A DNA stretch of 64,000 nucleotides from Candidatus Defluviilinea gracilis (GTDB lineage Bacteria; Chloroflexota; Anaerolineae; Anaerolineales; Villigracilaceae), in assembly GCA_016716235.1 (NCBI GenBank), contig JADJWS010000002.1, positions 186,001 through 250,000 of the forward strand. Reading direction: 5' to 3'. Positions 8,860 through 20,900 of this stretch are shown in pieces (positions within the stretch are counted from its first letter, which is position 1; each line of letters opens with the position of its first letter). The notes under the pieces are model-generated. The model searched no databases and was not told the origin of the DNA. It saw only the letters and a list, made by a program, of their open reading frames with translations. The position numbers and the translations under genes were made by a program.

Positions 8860-11800
8860 ATGAACTATCCTATTGCTCGCTCGTTCTCCAAAATCCTGAC
8901 ATTGCTGGTCATATTAGTTTTAGTTTTGGGCGCGCTTGGGACAGGCGTTAAACCCGCCCTGGCGCTTACTACAACTATAGATGATATTCCCGTCGCCGCG
9001 GTGTTGATTCCCGACGCGCCCCCAGCGCCGAATTGCACGAATCGGACGATCACCGTCGGCTCGCCGACGCCGATCATTATTGGGGATGTCAACATCGGCT
9101 TGAATATTTCCCACCCGCGTCGAAGCGATGCGCGAGCCACCCTAACTTCGCCAGCCGGCACCACAGTTGTTTTGATTTCCGGCGCGGGGTTGGGCAATCC
9201 TGTGGTCGCCAGCCCGGATGATTACGATAATTACGATGTGTTGCTCGATGATTCAAGCATCAATTCGTTGTACGACAACGATAACGACGATGTGGCTGCG
9301 CCTTTCTACGATCGCAATGCGCGCCCGTTTGAAGCGCTCGTCAACTTCAAAGGCGAAAACGCGGTTGGAAACTGGACTCTCTCACTTTGCGATACCCGGA
9401 ACGGCGATGTTGGAACCTACAACCGCGCGCAACTCACCATCGTGAGCGCAGATCCGAATACCGTCTCTGGCGTAGTGTTTACAGATTACAACGATAACGG
9501 CGTGCGTGAGCAGGGCGATGTGGGCGTGCCGGGCGTAACCATCACAGCGTATAACGCGGCAGGCGCAGTTGTCGCTACCACCACTACGGACGCAAATGGC
9601 AATTATTCTTTTGCGGGGATCGCGGACGGCACGCAGTTACGCATTGAATTTACCAACATCCCGTCCAACCTGCGCCCCGGCGCGTTCGGCGTCGATTCGG
9701 GAACGACCGTTCAGTTTGTCACCAGCCCCGCCGCGGCAGTGGATATGGGCTTGGCAAAGCCGGATGAGTATTGCCAGAATAACCCCTGGCTCGTTTCGCC
9801 TTGCTATATCAATGGAGACCCTCTCGGCGGCGGCACTGCTGGATCGGCAAATGTTTTGATCTCCATCCCCTACGATGCGTATGGGCGCGAAGACAACACC
9901 ATCGAGAATACGCTTGCCACCGGATCTCAAATCGGCGCCACGTGGGGCTTGGCTTTCCAGCGCGCAACGGGGACGGTCTTCGCCGGGGCGTTGGCAAAAC
10001 GTCACATGGGTTTGGGACCGAACGGCGCGGGAGCGATTTACTCTCTCGTTTTGAATCCGAACACAGGCGCCGGTTCCGCTCCGACATTGTTTGTTGATCT
10101 AGCCACTTTGGGCATTCCCACCGGGGCTGGGTCGTTAGGGTCGAATGCCGCGCGCGGCTTGGGTCCCACCTCATCATTGCCGAATACAGATCCCAACGCC
10201 TGGGACGCGGTTGGCAAAGTTTCCATCGGCGATATGGACATGGGCTCGAACGACACTACCCTCTGGGTGATGAATCTTGCCAACCAAACTTTATACGCTA
10301 TCAACGTTGGCAATCCGCCTGTCACTCCCACAGTCGCCGATCTGACTGCATACCCCATTACTTTGCCGGCGGGAGCGACAGCCTGCCCTGCCGGTGACAT
10401 TCGTCCGTGGGCGGTGGAAATTTCACGCGGCAACGTCTATGTTGGCGTGGTCTGTTCCGCCGAGAGTACGCAAAACGTGAATAATTTGCGGGCATATGTT
10501 TTGAGCATGAGCGAAGCCGCGCCCGGCGCGTTTTCACTTGTTATCGATATTCCCCTGAATTACCCGCGCGGGTTTGTAACCAACCCGGCCTTTGTCGGCA
10601 ATCCTGTAACCGGCTTCCCGGCGGAGTGGCGCCCCTGGATCCCAACCATGACGTCATTGTGCGCCGCGCCGTGCGCCTCCGTAGCCGACCTGGCGTTTGG
10701 GAAGCAAATCATTTACCCGCAACCGGTGCTTTCGGATATCGAGTTCGACGTCAATGGCGATTTGATCCTCGGCTTCATGGACCGTCTCGGGCATCAAACG
10801 GGTAATGCCAACTTTGCCACAGCAGACCCATGGGGCACAGTGACTTTGTATAACAAAGATACCTACGCGCCGGCTGTAGTCAACATCCCGGCGACCAACC
10901 CGGTGACGACCTATGAAGGCGTATCTGCCGGGGATACGATCCGCTTGTGCAGTAACGGCGGCGGTGGCTTCATCCTCGAAAACAACGCCACATGCGGAAG
11001 TGTTACCACGGGCGGAGCCGGTAGCGCCCCGGCGCAAGGTCCGGGCGGAGGCGAATACTACTGGCAGGAAATGCATCCCCCCAGCACCGATCTGAACGGC
11101 GGCATCCATCATGAAACCACATTGGGCGGTTTGTTGATGATCCCCGGCACGAACGAGATCGCGGTATCGGTCTTTGATCCATTTGAATTGCGGGCGGGCG
11201 GTATTGCCTGGTTCAACAACCTGACCGGTGACCGTTCGCGCGCATACGAAGTGTTTGGCATCGACGCGGGCGGCGGGGCGACTACCTTCGGTAAAGCCGC
11301 AGGTTTGGGCGATATCGAAGGCTTCTGCTTTGCCGCTCCCATCGAGATCGGCAACCGCGTCTGGCTGGATGCGGATAACGACGGCATTCAAGATGCGGGA
11401 GAAACTCCGCTGGCAGGCGTGACGGTTGAGCTGTATGACCAAAACGGCAACCTGGTTGCAACAACTACGACCGATGCGAATGGAAATTATATTTTCAGTT
11501 CGCTGACCACCGGCTTGTTGCCGAATTCGCAATATGAAGTGCGCATTCCGTTGGGACAGCCGGCGTTGAGCGGCTTGACTCTCACCACCAACGACGCGAA
11601 CGGAAACACAGAAGACCAGCGCGATTCAGATGGAACGCCAGTCGGCACAAATGCCGTGGTGACTGTGACGACCGGCGCGCCCGGCGACAATAATCACACT
11701 TACGATTTCGGATTCACCGGCACCTACAGCCTCGGCAACCGCGTGTGGTTGGACGATGGCACAGGCGGCGGTGGCGCTGACAATGGTATCCAGGATGGGG

Positions 11801-14800
11801 CGGAGGTTGGAATCGCGAACGTCGTGGTGAATCTCTATCGCGACGATAACGGCGACAACATCCCCGATGGACCCATCCTCGCAACAGTGACCACAGACGC
11901 CGACGGATATTATCGTTTCGATAATTTGCGCGCGGGCGGTTATGTAGTTGAAATTCCCGCCGCGAACTTCAACTCGGGCAACCCGTTGTTCAGCCTGGCA
12001 AGCAGCACACCGGATGAAACCAATCCCAATGTGGACGTCGATCAGACCGACAACGGTATCGGGACGGTACCCGATGTGCTCAATGGCATCCGCAGTAACA
12101 ACATTGTGCTCGGTCCTCCCGGCCCCGCCGAACCGACCAATGAACCGGATATTCCCACCGGCGGTCCCTTCGCCGGGCAGGGCGCTCCCGATTCGCGCGC
12201 CAACATGACCGTCGATTTTGGTTTCGTGCCATCTTACAGCATCGGCAACCGCGTCTGGTTCGACACCGATAACGACAGTGCGCGAGACAACGGCGTGGAA
12301 GTGGGCGTGGCGGGCGTGATCGTCGAGTTGTACTCTGTCGACGCGCTTGGCAACTATACGCTTGTTGCCACAACCACCACCGACGCCAACGGCTATTATC
12401 GTTTCGACGGACTCCCCGCCGGCGATTACTCGGTCGTCATCCCTGCCGACAACTTCTCACCGGGCGGAGCGGGCAGCGCGTTGGTGGGCTACTGGAGCAG
12501 CGCCACAACGATCAATAATAACGGCACAACGAGCGAGACTGTTGCCGCGCCAGCCGATAACGATACCGACGATGATGACAACGGCACGCTTCAAACCGCA
12601 GGGACGTTTGCGGGCGCCGTAGTCAGTAGCGTCGTCGCCTTGGGACCCGGTCTTTCCGAGCCAGCCAACGAACTCGACCTTTCACCCACCGGTCAAGGCA
12701 ACATCGACCAACGCGCCAACATGACCGTGGACTTTGGTTTCTATCGCCTCGAACTGGGTAACCTGGTCTTTGAAGATGTAAATAACAATGGCACGTTCGA
12801 TGCGGGCGATGTACCTCTGCAAGGCGCGCGCGTGCAACTATTCGCCGCGGACGGTGTGACGGAAATCAATGTTGGTCCCGATGGCATCCTCGGCACGGCA
12901 GACGACGCGCCGGGCGGCGTGTTAACTGATGTCAATGGAAACTACCTGTTCAGCGGTTTGCCGCAAGGCGACTATATTGTCCGTGTGACGGGACCTGCCG
13001 GGTATACCAGCACGATCGACACATTCGACTCTACCGACAACGCCAACCCCAACATCAACCGCGACAATAACGATAACGGCATCGGCACCGGCGCCGGGGT
13101 TGTCTCAAGCGCGATTGTCACGCTTACACCGGGCAACGCGGGCGCGTTGAACAACAATACAGTTACCCAAAACAATGGAACCACGCGCAATCCCACCGTT
13201 GACTTTGGGTTTGTGCAGGCAAACAACGGAATTCTGAAAACGGTTAATCCGTCGACTCTCACCATCGGCGAACTGGTAACATATCAGGTGGTGGTGACAA
13301 TCCCGCCGTCTGTGGCCGGCGCGTACGACAACGCTGTCGTCACCGACACGATGGATCGCGGGCTTGCCCTGTTTGACTGCGTCAGCGTAACCGCCTCGGC
13401 GGCTACATTGACAACCAGTGTCGCGCCGGGTGATTTTTCAACGATCTGCGCCAATAACGTGACGACTAACGATACGGGCACAGGTTTGCCGGAAGATATA
13501 GATCGCCAGGTTGTTTTCTCGCTGGGCAATATCGTCAACTCCGGTCAAGCCGACGCCACCCTGACCATCACCTACCGCGCCATCGTTCTCGACATTCCAT
13601 CCAATCGCGGCACGCTCAATAATCAAACGGTTCTCAACAATAGCGCGGTGTTCACCTCCAGCAACGGCACGCTTGGACCGGTGTCGCGCCAGGTGACTCT
13701 GATCGAGCCAGACTTGCAGATCGTGAAATCATCGAGCACGAACTTTGTGGCGGCAGGTACACCGGTAGACTTTACGCTGACCATATCTCACACTGCCAAC
13801 AGTCTCGCCGACGCGTTCGATGTGTTGGTGACAGACCCGATACCGGCCGGGTTGGATTATGTCGCCGGTTCGATCATATGCACTGACGGCGACCAGGATG
13901 CCGCGCTCGTGAACTGCGCGTATGATGCGCCAACGAATACGATCATCGGCGAATGGAGCGCTTTCACTCGCCTGCCCACCACAGACCGGTTGATCATCCG
14001 CTTCCAGGTAACCGGCAGCGCGACTCTGACACCGGGCACGACCATCACCAATGTAGCCAACGTTCAATGGACCAGCGAGCTTGGTCCGCAGGAAACGCCG
14101 GATTCATTCTCCAACCCGCCCAATGGATTTGCCACCGAACGTTTCTACGACCCTGCCAGTCCGAACCCGATCAACACGATCTACGGCGATAGCGATAACC
14201 TCGTGTTGAACCCCGTCGGCAACGGCGGAGGTGGCGGGGGCGGGGGCGGTAATACGACCGCAAAGAGCGGCACGGGTCCCTTCATCCTCGTCTCCGGCGG
14301 TTTCGGCTTTGCCCCGGATACCGTCACCCCGCTGGATGTTGCCACGAAGCCCACCTACGACTCGTCCAACCTGACCATTAAGATTCCGTCCATCAAGATG
14401 TCCGCGCCGATCGTGGGTATGGATTTCAAAGACGGGATGTGGGACGCCTCGTGGTTGCAGAATCAGGCTGGGTGGCTGGAAGAGACCGCCTATCCCACTT
14501 GGAGCGGCAACAGCGTCATCAGTGGTCACGTGGTTGGGGCAGACGGCAAACCCGGCGTCTTCTATCGTTTGAAGTATGTGGTTAAAGGCGCGTACGTGTA
14601 CGTCTATAACTCCGGCTATCTCTATACCTATCAGGTGATCTCCAAAGAGGTTGTCCAGCCGCACTCGGTTGGCGTTCTCGAGCATGCCGATGAGCCCATG
14701 CTGACCTTGCTCACCTGCGACCAGTACGATATCAAAACAGGCGCCTACAAACACTGGGTCATGGTCAAAGCCGTGTTGGTGGATGTGACCGCCGCCGATC

Positions 14801-14805
14801 GGTAA
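8860..14805 (+). CDS. giant secreted SdrD-repeat protein fused to a sortase-like domain (protein 1, likely degenerate sortase)
   Basis: 1981 residues. Order: signal peptide (1-36, ends PALA); P/Homo B-type domain (about 38-196, SPAGTTVVLIS); SdrD B-like module (about 200-300, VFTDYNDNGVREQGD); long unassigned domain (about 303-826); four more SdrD B modules starting near 827, 956, 1125 and 1296 (GNRVW or GNLVF, then Asp/Asn-rich calcium-type loops); two DUF11 repeats (about 1453-1785); Gly-rich linker; sortase domain (about 1830-1981). His1890 and Cys1953 (TLLTC) are in place, but the catalytic Arg expected at Cys+13 is Trp1966. The spot matching the IPATG motif of the next gene reads SGGFG (1812-1816). 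So the domain looks catalytically impaired. Likely exported by Sec and surface-located. A hairpin follows the stop. Confidence 0.85.
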   Translation: MNYPIARSFSKILTLLVILVLVLGALGTGVKPALALTTTIDDIPVAAVLIPDAPPAPNCTNRTITVGSPTPIIIGDVNIGLNISHPRRSDARATLTSPAGTTVVLISGAGLGNPVVASPDDYDNYDVLLDDSSINSLYDNDNDDVAAPFYDRNARPFEALVNFKGENAVGNWTLSLCDTRNGDVGTYNRAQLTIVSADPNTVSGVVFTDYNDNGVREQGDVGVPGVTITAYNAAGAVVATTTTDANGNYSFAGIADGTQLRIEFTNIPSNLRPGAFGVDSGTTVQFVTSPAAAVDMGLAKPDEYCQNNPWLVSPCYINGDPLGGGTAGSANVLISIPYDAYGREDNTIENTLATGSQIGATWGLAFQRATGTVFAGALAKRHMGLGPNGAGAIYSLVLNPNTGAGSAPTLFVDLATLGIPTGAGSLGSNAARGLGPTSSLPNTDPNAWDAVGKVSIGDMDMGSNDTTLWVMNLANQTLYAINVGNPPVTPTVADLTAYPITLPAGATACPAGDIRPWAVEISRGNVYVGVVCSAESTQNVNNLRAYVLSMSEAAPGAFSLVIDIPLNYPRGFVTNPAFVGNPVTGFPAEWRPWIPTMTSLCAAPCASVADLAFGKQIIYPQPVLSDIEFDVNGDLILGFMDRLGHQTGNANFATADPWGTVTLYNKDTYAPAVVNIPATNPVTTYEGVSAGDTIRLCSNGGGGFILENNATCGSVTTGGAGSAPAQGPGGGEYYWQEMHPPSTDLNGGIHHETTLGGLLMIPGTNEIAVSVFDPFELRAGGIAWFNNLTGDRSRAYEVFGIDAGGGATTFGKAAGLGDIEGFCFAAPIEIGNRVWLDADNDGIQDAGETPLAGVTVELYDQNGNLVATTTTDANGNYIFSSLTTGLLPNSQYEVRIPLGQPALSGLTLTTNDANGNTEDQRDSDGTPVGTNAVVTVTTGAPGDNNHTYDFGFTGTYSLGNRVWLDDGTGGGGADNGIQDGAEVGIANVVVNLYRDDNGDNIPDGPILATVTTDADGYYRFDNLRAGGYVVEIPAANFNSGNPLFSLASSTPDETNPNVDVDQTDNGIGTVPDVLNGIRSNNIVLGPPGPAEPTNEPDIPTGGPFAGQGAPDSRANMTVDFGFVPSYSIGNRVWFDTDNDSARDNGVEVGVAGVIVELYSVDALGNYTLVATTTTDANGYYRFDGLPAGDYSVVIPADNFSPGGAGSALVGYWSSATTINNNGTTSETVAAPADNDTDDDDNGTLQTAGTFAGAVVSSVVALGPGLSEPANELDLSPTGQGNIDQRANMTVDFGFYRLELGNLVFEDVNNNGTFDAGDVPLQGARVQLFAADGVTEINVGPDGILGTADDAPGGVLTDVNGNYLFSGLPQGDYIVRVTGPAGYTSTIDTFDSTDNANPNINRDNNDNGIGTGAGVVSSAIVTLTPGNAGALNNNTVTQNNGTTRNPTVDFGFVQANNGILKTVNPSTLTIGELVTYQVVVTIPPSVAGAYDNAVVTDTMDRGLALFDCVSVTASAATLTTSVAPGDFSTICANNVTTNDTGTGLPEDIDRQVVFSLGNIVNSGQADATLTITYRAIVLDIPSNRGTLNNQTVLNNSAVFTSSNGTLGPVSRQVTLIEPDLQIVKSSSTNFVAAGTPVDFTLTISHTANSLADAFDVLVTDPIPAGLDYVAGSIICTDGDQDAALVNCAYDAPTNTIIGEWSAFTRLPTTDRLIIRFQVTGSATLTPGTTITNVANVQWTSELGPQETPDSFSNPPNGFATERFYDPASPNPINTIYGDSDNLVLNPVGNGGGGGGGGGNTTAKSGTGPFILVSGGFGFAPDTVTPLDVATKPTYDSSNLTIKIPSIKMSAPIVGMDFKDGMWDASWLQNQAGWLEETAYPTWSGNSVISGHVVGADGKPGVFYRLKYVVKGAYVYVYNSGYLYTYQVISKEVVQPHSVGVLEHADEPMLTLLTCDQYDIKTGAYKHWVMVKAVLVDVTAADR

Positions 14806-14817
14806 TCTGATACTTTA

Positions 14818-14849
14818 ACAAAATGGCTGGCGCGCGCCAGCCATTTTGT
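14818..14849 (+). terminator. perfect 32-bp palindrome, terminator-like
   Basis: ACAAAATGGCTGGCGC (14818-14833) pairs perfectly with 14834-14849, starting 13 bases after the stop of protein 1. The T-tract (TTTTGTGTT) is partly inside the stem. It separates the two giant genes, suggesting separate or attenuated transcription. Confidence 0.7.
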
Positions 14850-14901
14850 GTTAATATTCTTGCACTTCCGTCGCCGGGCGCGCCCGGCTGTGAGGCGTGT
14901 T

Positions 14902-17900
14902 ATGAGAACCGCACCCCATGGGTTGGTTATTCGAATACTTTGTTTCGTTTTGTCTTTTGTCTTCCTTTTTAACCCGATGGGGGTGTCTGTTGCGCGCGCA
15001 TTAACCACCACAGTCAATGATGGGCCGGTCTTTGCTCCAATTACTGATCTCAGTTGCGGCGCTCCGCTGACGCGGAATATCGCCGTTGCCGCGAATGTCG
15101 TAATCTCAGATATTAACGTTGGCGTGAATCTTAATCATACCCGCCGCAGTGACGTGCGCGTCACACTCACTTCGCCGGCGGGGACAACGGTCGTCTTGAT
15201 CTCCGGTGGCGGCTTGGGCGCGCCGACCATCGCCAGCCCGGACGATTACGATAACTACGACATCATGCTGGACGACACGGCGGTTGGCTCGATCTACGAT
15301 AACAGCAATGACAGCGTCGGCTTTCCTTATTACGATCGACAGACCGCCCCTCCCGGAACATCCGCGCGACCCTATGAATTATTGAGCGCGTTCAAAGGGC
15401 AAAATTCTGCGGGAACCTGGGTGTTGCGTATCTGCGATACGAGCGCGGGGCAAACGGGCTTCTACAACCGCGCCCAACTGGTTATCACAAGCGCCAACCC
15501 GAACACCGTGAGCGGAAACGTTTTTACCGATTACAACGATAATGGAGTCCGCGGCGCGGGGGATACCGCCGTTGCCGGCATTACCGTCACGGCGTATGAC
15601 GCGACCGGCGCCGTTGTGGCAAGCGCGGTGACGAATGCCTCCGGGGGATACACGCTCGCCATCCCCAACGGGACGCAAGTCCGCATCGAATTCACGGGGA
15701 TTCCTGCCGCGCTTCGCCCCGGCGCATTCGGCAGGGACTCGGGAACAACGGTCCAGTTCGTCACCAGTCCCTCTGCCGGTGTAGATTTGGGGTTATCCAA
15801 ACCGGATGAATACTGCCAGAACAACCCGTTCCTGGTGATGCCTTGTTATGTCAATGGCGATCCATTAGGCGGCGGTTCATCTGGCGCCACCGACGCCATG
15901 GTTTCGATACCCAATTCTGCCTATGGGCGCGCGAATAACACGGTTGAACAGATCTTGGCAACCAACGCGCAAATCGGAGCGACCTGGGGCTTGGCGTATC
16001 AACGCTCGACCAACACAGTATTTGCCGCCGCGCTGGCAAAGAGACATTCGGGGTTTGGCTCATTGGGCGGCGGCGGAATTTACGCCATTGTCGTAAACCC
16101 GGTAACGGGCGCCTCCACATCGGTTTCCACGTTTGTCGATATCGACACCTTCGCCGGCGTGGATGATGGCGCGCTGGATGACACCGCGCGCGGCTTGCCG
16201 GCTGTTTCAGCCACCCCCAACAACGATCCAAACGCGTGGGATGCTGTGGGCAAACAAGCGATCGGCGATATGGATATCGGCGCGTCCGACGATACCTTGT
16301 GGTTGATCAACCTTACAGACCGTTCACTTTACTCTCTCGATATTGGCATTCCCGCCGTTGCGCCGGCAACCTATAACACGGCAACCGCCATCACTCTTCC
16401 CCCCGGCGCGACAGCCTGCGCGGCAAGCGACACGCGCCCGTGGGCGGTGGAAGTGTATCAAGGCAATGTGTATGTGGGCGTGGTGTGTTCGGCTGAGAGC
16501 ACTCAGAGCGTCAACGACTTGCGCGCGTATATTATTCGCACCAGCGAATCCGCGCCGGGCGCGTGGACGCTGGTGTATGAATTCGCCTTGAATTATCCGC
16601 GCGGCGTGGTCAGCGCGGACGCGCCCGGTTACCCGGCAGAATGGCGCCCCTGGTCGAACGTGTTCACCACCCTCTGCGAAGCGCCTTGCGCGCCCGGGCT
16701 TTCCTACGGAAATCAATTGATCTATCCCCAGCCGATCCTGTCCGATATCGAATTCGATACAGATGGCGATATGCTCATAGGTTTGATGGATCGCATGGGT
16801 CACCAGACCGGCGAGGTCAACTACTCCACCTCCGCGGCAACCACATCGTTCAACTTTTACGATTTTACGACCGGGTACACGATCACTTCGGTGACCATCA
16901 ACGCCGGCTCCACCTTTGAAGGCACCTCGGCGGGCGATATCTTGCGGGTGTGCAATGTAGCGGGAACTTTTGTGTTGGAGAATAACGCCACCTGCGGAGG
17001 CATCACCACCGGCGGGGCAGGGAGCGCGCCCGCGCAAGGACCGGGTGGCGGCGAATATTACTGGCAGGATATGTACGCCGTGTCCGGCGCGCTCAACTCC
17101 GGCACCCACAACGAGGTGACATTGGGCGGCTTGGTGCTTATGCCGGGCACCGACGAGATCGCCGTTTCTGTATACGATCCATTCGATATTCGCTCGGGCG
17201 GGGTGGCATGGTTCAGCAACCTGACCGGCATGCGCACGCGCGCCTTTGAGTTATTCCCGCGCACCGACAATGCCAGCCTCTTTGGCAAAGCCGCCGGCAT
17301 CGGCGACGTGGAAGGATTCTGCTACATGGCTCCCATCGAGATCGGGAATCGTCTGTGGATGGAATCGGACGGAGACGGGATTCAAGACCCGGGCGAGTTA
17401 CCGCTCGCAGGCGTGACCGTGGAACTGTATCAAGGCGGAACTTTGATCGCCACCGCCGTGACCGATGCGAACGGGAGTTATTACTTTAGTTCGGGACCCG
17501 GCGCCTCCACCGGCAGTCGCATCTACCTGCTCGACACCCTCGACCCGAATACCACCTACGAGATACGCGTTCCCAATGCGTTGGGCGGGAGCCAGCAAGC
17601 CCCGCTTGCCGGGTTGGCGCTCTCCCCGGCAGATGCCGATGCCGATCAGCGCGATTCGGATGGAACCTATAATGGAAACAACGCGGTCATTACGATCACA
17701 ACGGGAAACGCGGGCGATAATAATCACACCTACGATTTTGGTTTCACACAATCGTATAGTTTGGGCAACCGCGTCTGGTTTGACACGAACAATGACGGCT
17801 TGTTGAACAACGCGGAAGTGGGCGTGAGCGGGGTCCGGGTGGAATTATTCCAGGATAACGGCGCAACGCCGGGCGTGTGGGATGCGGGCGACACCTTCCT

Positions 17901-20900
17901 CTCGTTCGATGCCACCGATGCCGGCGGCTACTATCGGTTTGATAATCTCCCCGCGGGCGACTTTGTGGTTTTGATCCCCGACGATAACTTCCGCGATGTG
18001 GGAGTGGGGGATACCGTGCCGGCGAATCCGCTGGCGGGATATTGGAGCAGTCTCACGTCGATGGCGGCGAACGGCGCGATCACCGACGCAACCGCGAACG
18101 ACCCGGACACAACCGTCCTGGACAGCGACGATAACGGGAGCACAACCCTCACCGGCGCCGCCATCGATTACGTGGCATCTACGGCGGTGACGTTGGGGCC
18201 GGGCACATCGGAACCTACGGGCGAGACAGACCCGGTAGCGAATCCTGAAGCGGGCGAGTCGCCGGATAACCGATCCAACCGCACAGTTGACTTCGGCTTT
18301 TACCGGGTCGAAATTGGCAACCTCGTCTTTGAAGATGTGAACGGCGATGGCGATTATGATGCGGGAACGGATGCCTTGCTGGCTGGCGCAACGGCGCAAT
18401 TGTTTGCCTCGGATGGCGTCACTGAGATCCATGTTGGACCGGATGGCATTCTGGGCACAGCCGATGACGCGCCTGGCGGAGTGATTACCGGCGCGAGCGG
18501 CGTGTATACCTTCGGCGGGTTGCCCGCCGGCGATTACATCGCGCGCGTCACGCCGCCGGTGGGATTCACCAGCACGGTGGATACTGCCGCGCCTGCCGAC
18601 ACGATCGACCCCGATACGAACACCGACAACAACGATAACGGCATTGGCGTTGCCGGCGGCGCCGTGAATAGCGGGACGCTTACTATGACGCCCGGCGAAG
18701 TTGCCGCAAATATCACCGTGACGAACGCAACCGCAACCACATCCGACCCAACGGTGGACTTTGGCTTTGTGCGCGCCTACAGCCTCGGCAACCGCGTTTG
18801 GTTCGATACCAACAACAACGGCGCGCTCGATGCCGGCGAACTTGGCATCGATGGCGCGCTGGTCGAGTTATACGCCGCGGATGGAGCGGGCAACCCAACC
18901 GGCGCGGCGCTTGCCAATCAAATTACAGCGGGCGGCGGATATTATCGCTTTGATAATCTTGTCGCCGGGGATTATGTGGTCGTCGTCGCGGCGGATAATT
19001 TCATCGTCAACGGTTCCAACGACGTGTTGGCTGGTTACTGGTCCTCCGGCACGACTCGCCTCCCGAACGGGGCGCTCAGCGAGCCTGTCGCTCCAGACGC
19101 CGACCTTGTTGTCAACGACGCCGACGATAACGGCACGCTTCAAAACGCCGGCGCATTCAACGGGGCAGTCCTCAGCGCGGCGGTCACGTTGGGTCCCGGC
19201 TCAGCGGAACCGACCGGCGAGACCGACCTCTCCGGCGGGCAAGGCGCCCTTGATAACCGCGCCGATATGACGGTGGACTTTGGCTTTTACACGATGACTC
19301 TTGGAAACCGCGTGTGGGCAGACGCGAACGATGACGGCTTGCTGGGCGTCGAGATCGGCATTAACGGAGTCGATTTAGAATTGCTGTCCGGCGATGGCTT
19401 GACGGTCATCGCCACAACCACGACCGCTGGCAATGGCGATTATTCGTTTGCCGGTCTTCCTGCCGGCGATTACATCGTGCGTATTGCCGCGGCAGAATTC
19501 AACGTGGGCGGCACGCTCGAAGGGTTGACCTCCAGTTCGGGCGGCGGAATATACGAACCCGCGCCCGATGCGGATGTCGACACGAGCGATAACGACGATA
19601 ACGGATCGGTCATAGGCGTGTTAGGCGCGGGCGGAGTCATCCAGACTGAGGTGGTCACGCTCACGCCGGGCGCCGAGGCTTCCGCCAACAATGCCACTGG
19701 CACAACAGACGAACCGCGCGTCGATCTAGGCGTGGTGACCGTTCCATATAGCCTCGGCAACCGCGTCTGGTTCGATACAGATAACAACAGCGCCATCGAC
19801 GCGGGCGAAGTTGGGGTGAATGGAGTAACCGTTCAACTTTACGCGGCAGATGGAGCGGGCAATCCCACAGGGGTTGCGCTGGGGACTACCACAACAGCAG
19901 GCGGCGGATATTATCGCTTCGATAACCTGATCGCCGGGGATTATGTGGCGGTTCTGCCCGCGAGCAACTTTGCAGGCGGCGGCGCGCTCGAAGGATATTG
20001 GAGCAGCGGCACAACGATCAGCGGCGCGGGCGTGATCGGTGAAACAGCCGCCCCGGATGCCGACCTCGTTGTATCGGACACAGACGATAACGGCGCGCGC
20101 CAAAATGCCGGCGCGTTCGCTGGGGCGGTGATCAGTTCAGCCGTCACACTTGGACCCGGCTCCACTGAACCAACCGGAGAAACGGATCTGTCCGGGTCGG
20201 GTCAGGGCGCGGCGGATAATCGCGCCGATATGACTGTGGATTTCGGCTTTTATCGCCAGCAGTTGGGCAACCTTGTGTTTGAAGACGTGAACATCAACGG
20301 CGTGTTCGACGCGGGCGATGTGGCAATCGCAGGCGCGACAGTTCAATTATTTGCCGCAGATGGCGCAACCGAGATCAACGTCGGTCCCGACGGTATTTTG
20401 GGAACGGCAGACGATGCGGCAGGCGGCATAATCACCGGCGCGGGCGGAGCGTATCTCTTTAACGGTTTGCCCCAGGGCGATTACATTGCGCGCGTTACAC
20501 CGCCTGCGGGATACCTCAGCGCCATCGACTCGTTCGACGCCGCCGATTCCACCGACCCCGATGTAAATGCGGACAATAACGATAATGGTATCGGCACAGG
20601 TTCGGGCGCGGTTTCGAGCGCGGCGATCACGCTCACGCCGGGGAGCGCCGGCGCGGCATCGAACAACACAGTCACACAGAATAACGGAACCACTTCGAAT
20701 CCCACACTCGATTTTGGTTTCATTCAACAAGCCAACCCCGGCGGCTTTGCCAAAACACTGCTTTCGAGCAACCAGGCATTTACGATCGACCCGGATGTCG
20801 CCATCGGCGAGATCGTTACCTACCGGGTTCAGATCACCATTCCGACCGGAACTTTTAACAACGCGCAGTTGGTGGATACCATGGAGCGCGGTCTTTCGTT

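Noticed and set aside
10654..11532. Long reading frame (292 codons) opposite giant protein 1
   Set aside because: It is the antisense shadow of a GC-rich, Asp/Asn-rich coding region; no domain or start site is credible.
14848..14901. GTG start for giant protein 2 at 14848
   Set aside because: It lies inside the perfect palindrome after protein 1, and the extra Arg-rich residues would disrupt the signal peptide.
17338..20740. Possible CRISPR array suggested by regular repeats
   Set aside because: The repeats are long coding modules without equal spacers; no cas genes are present.
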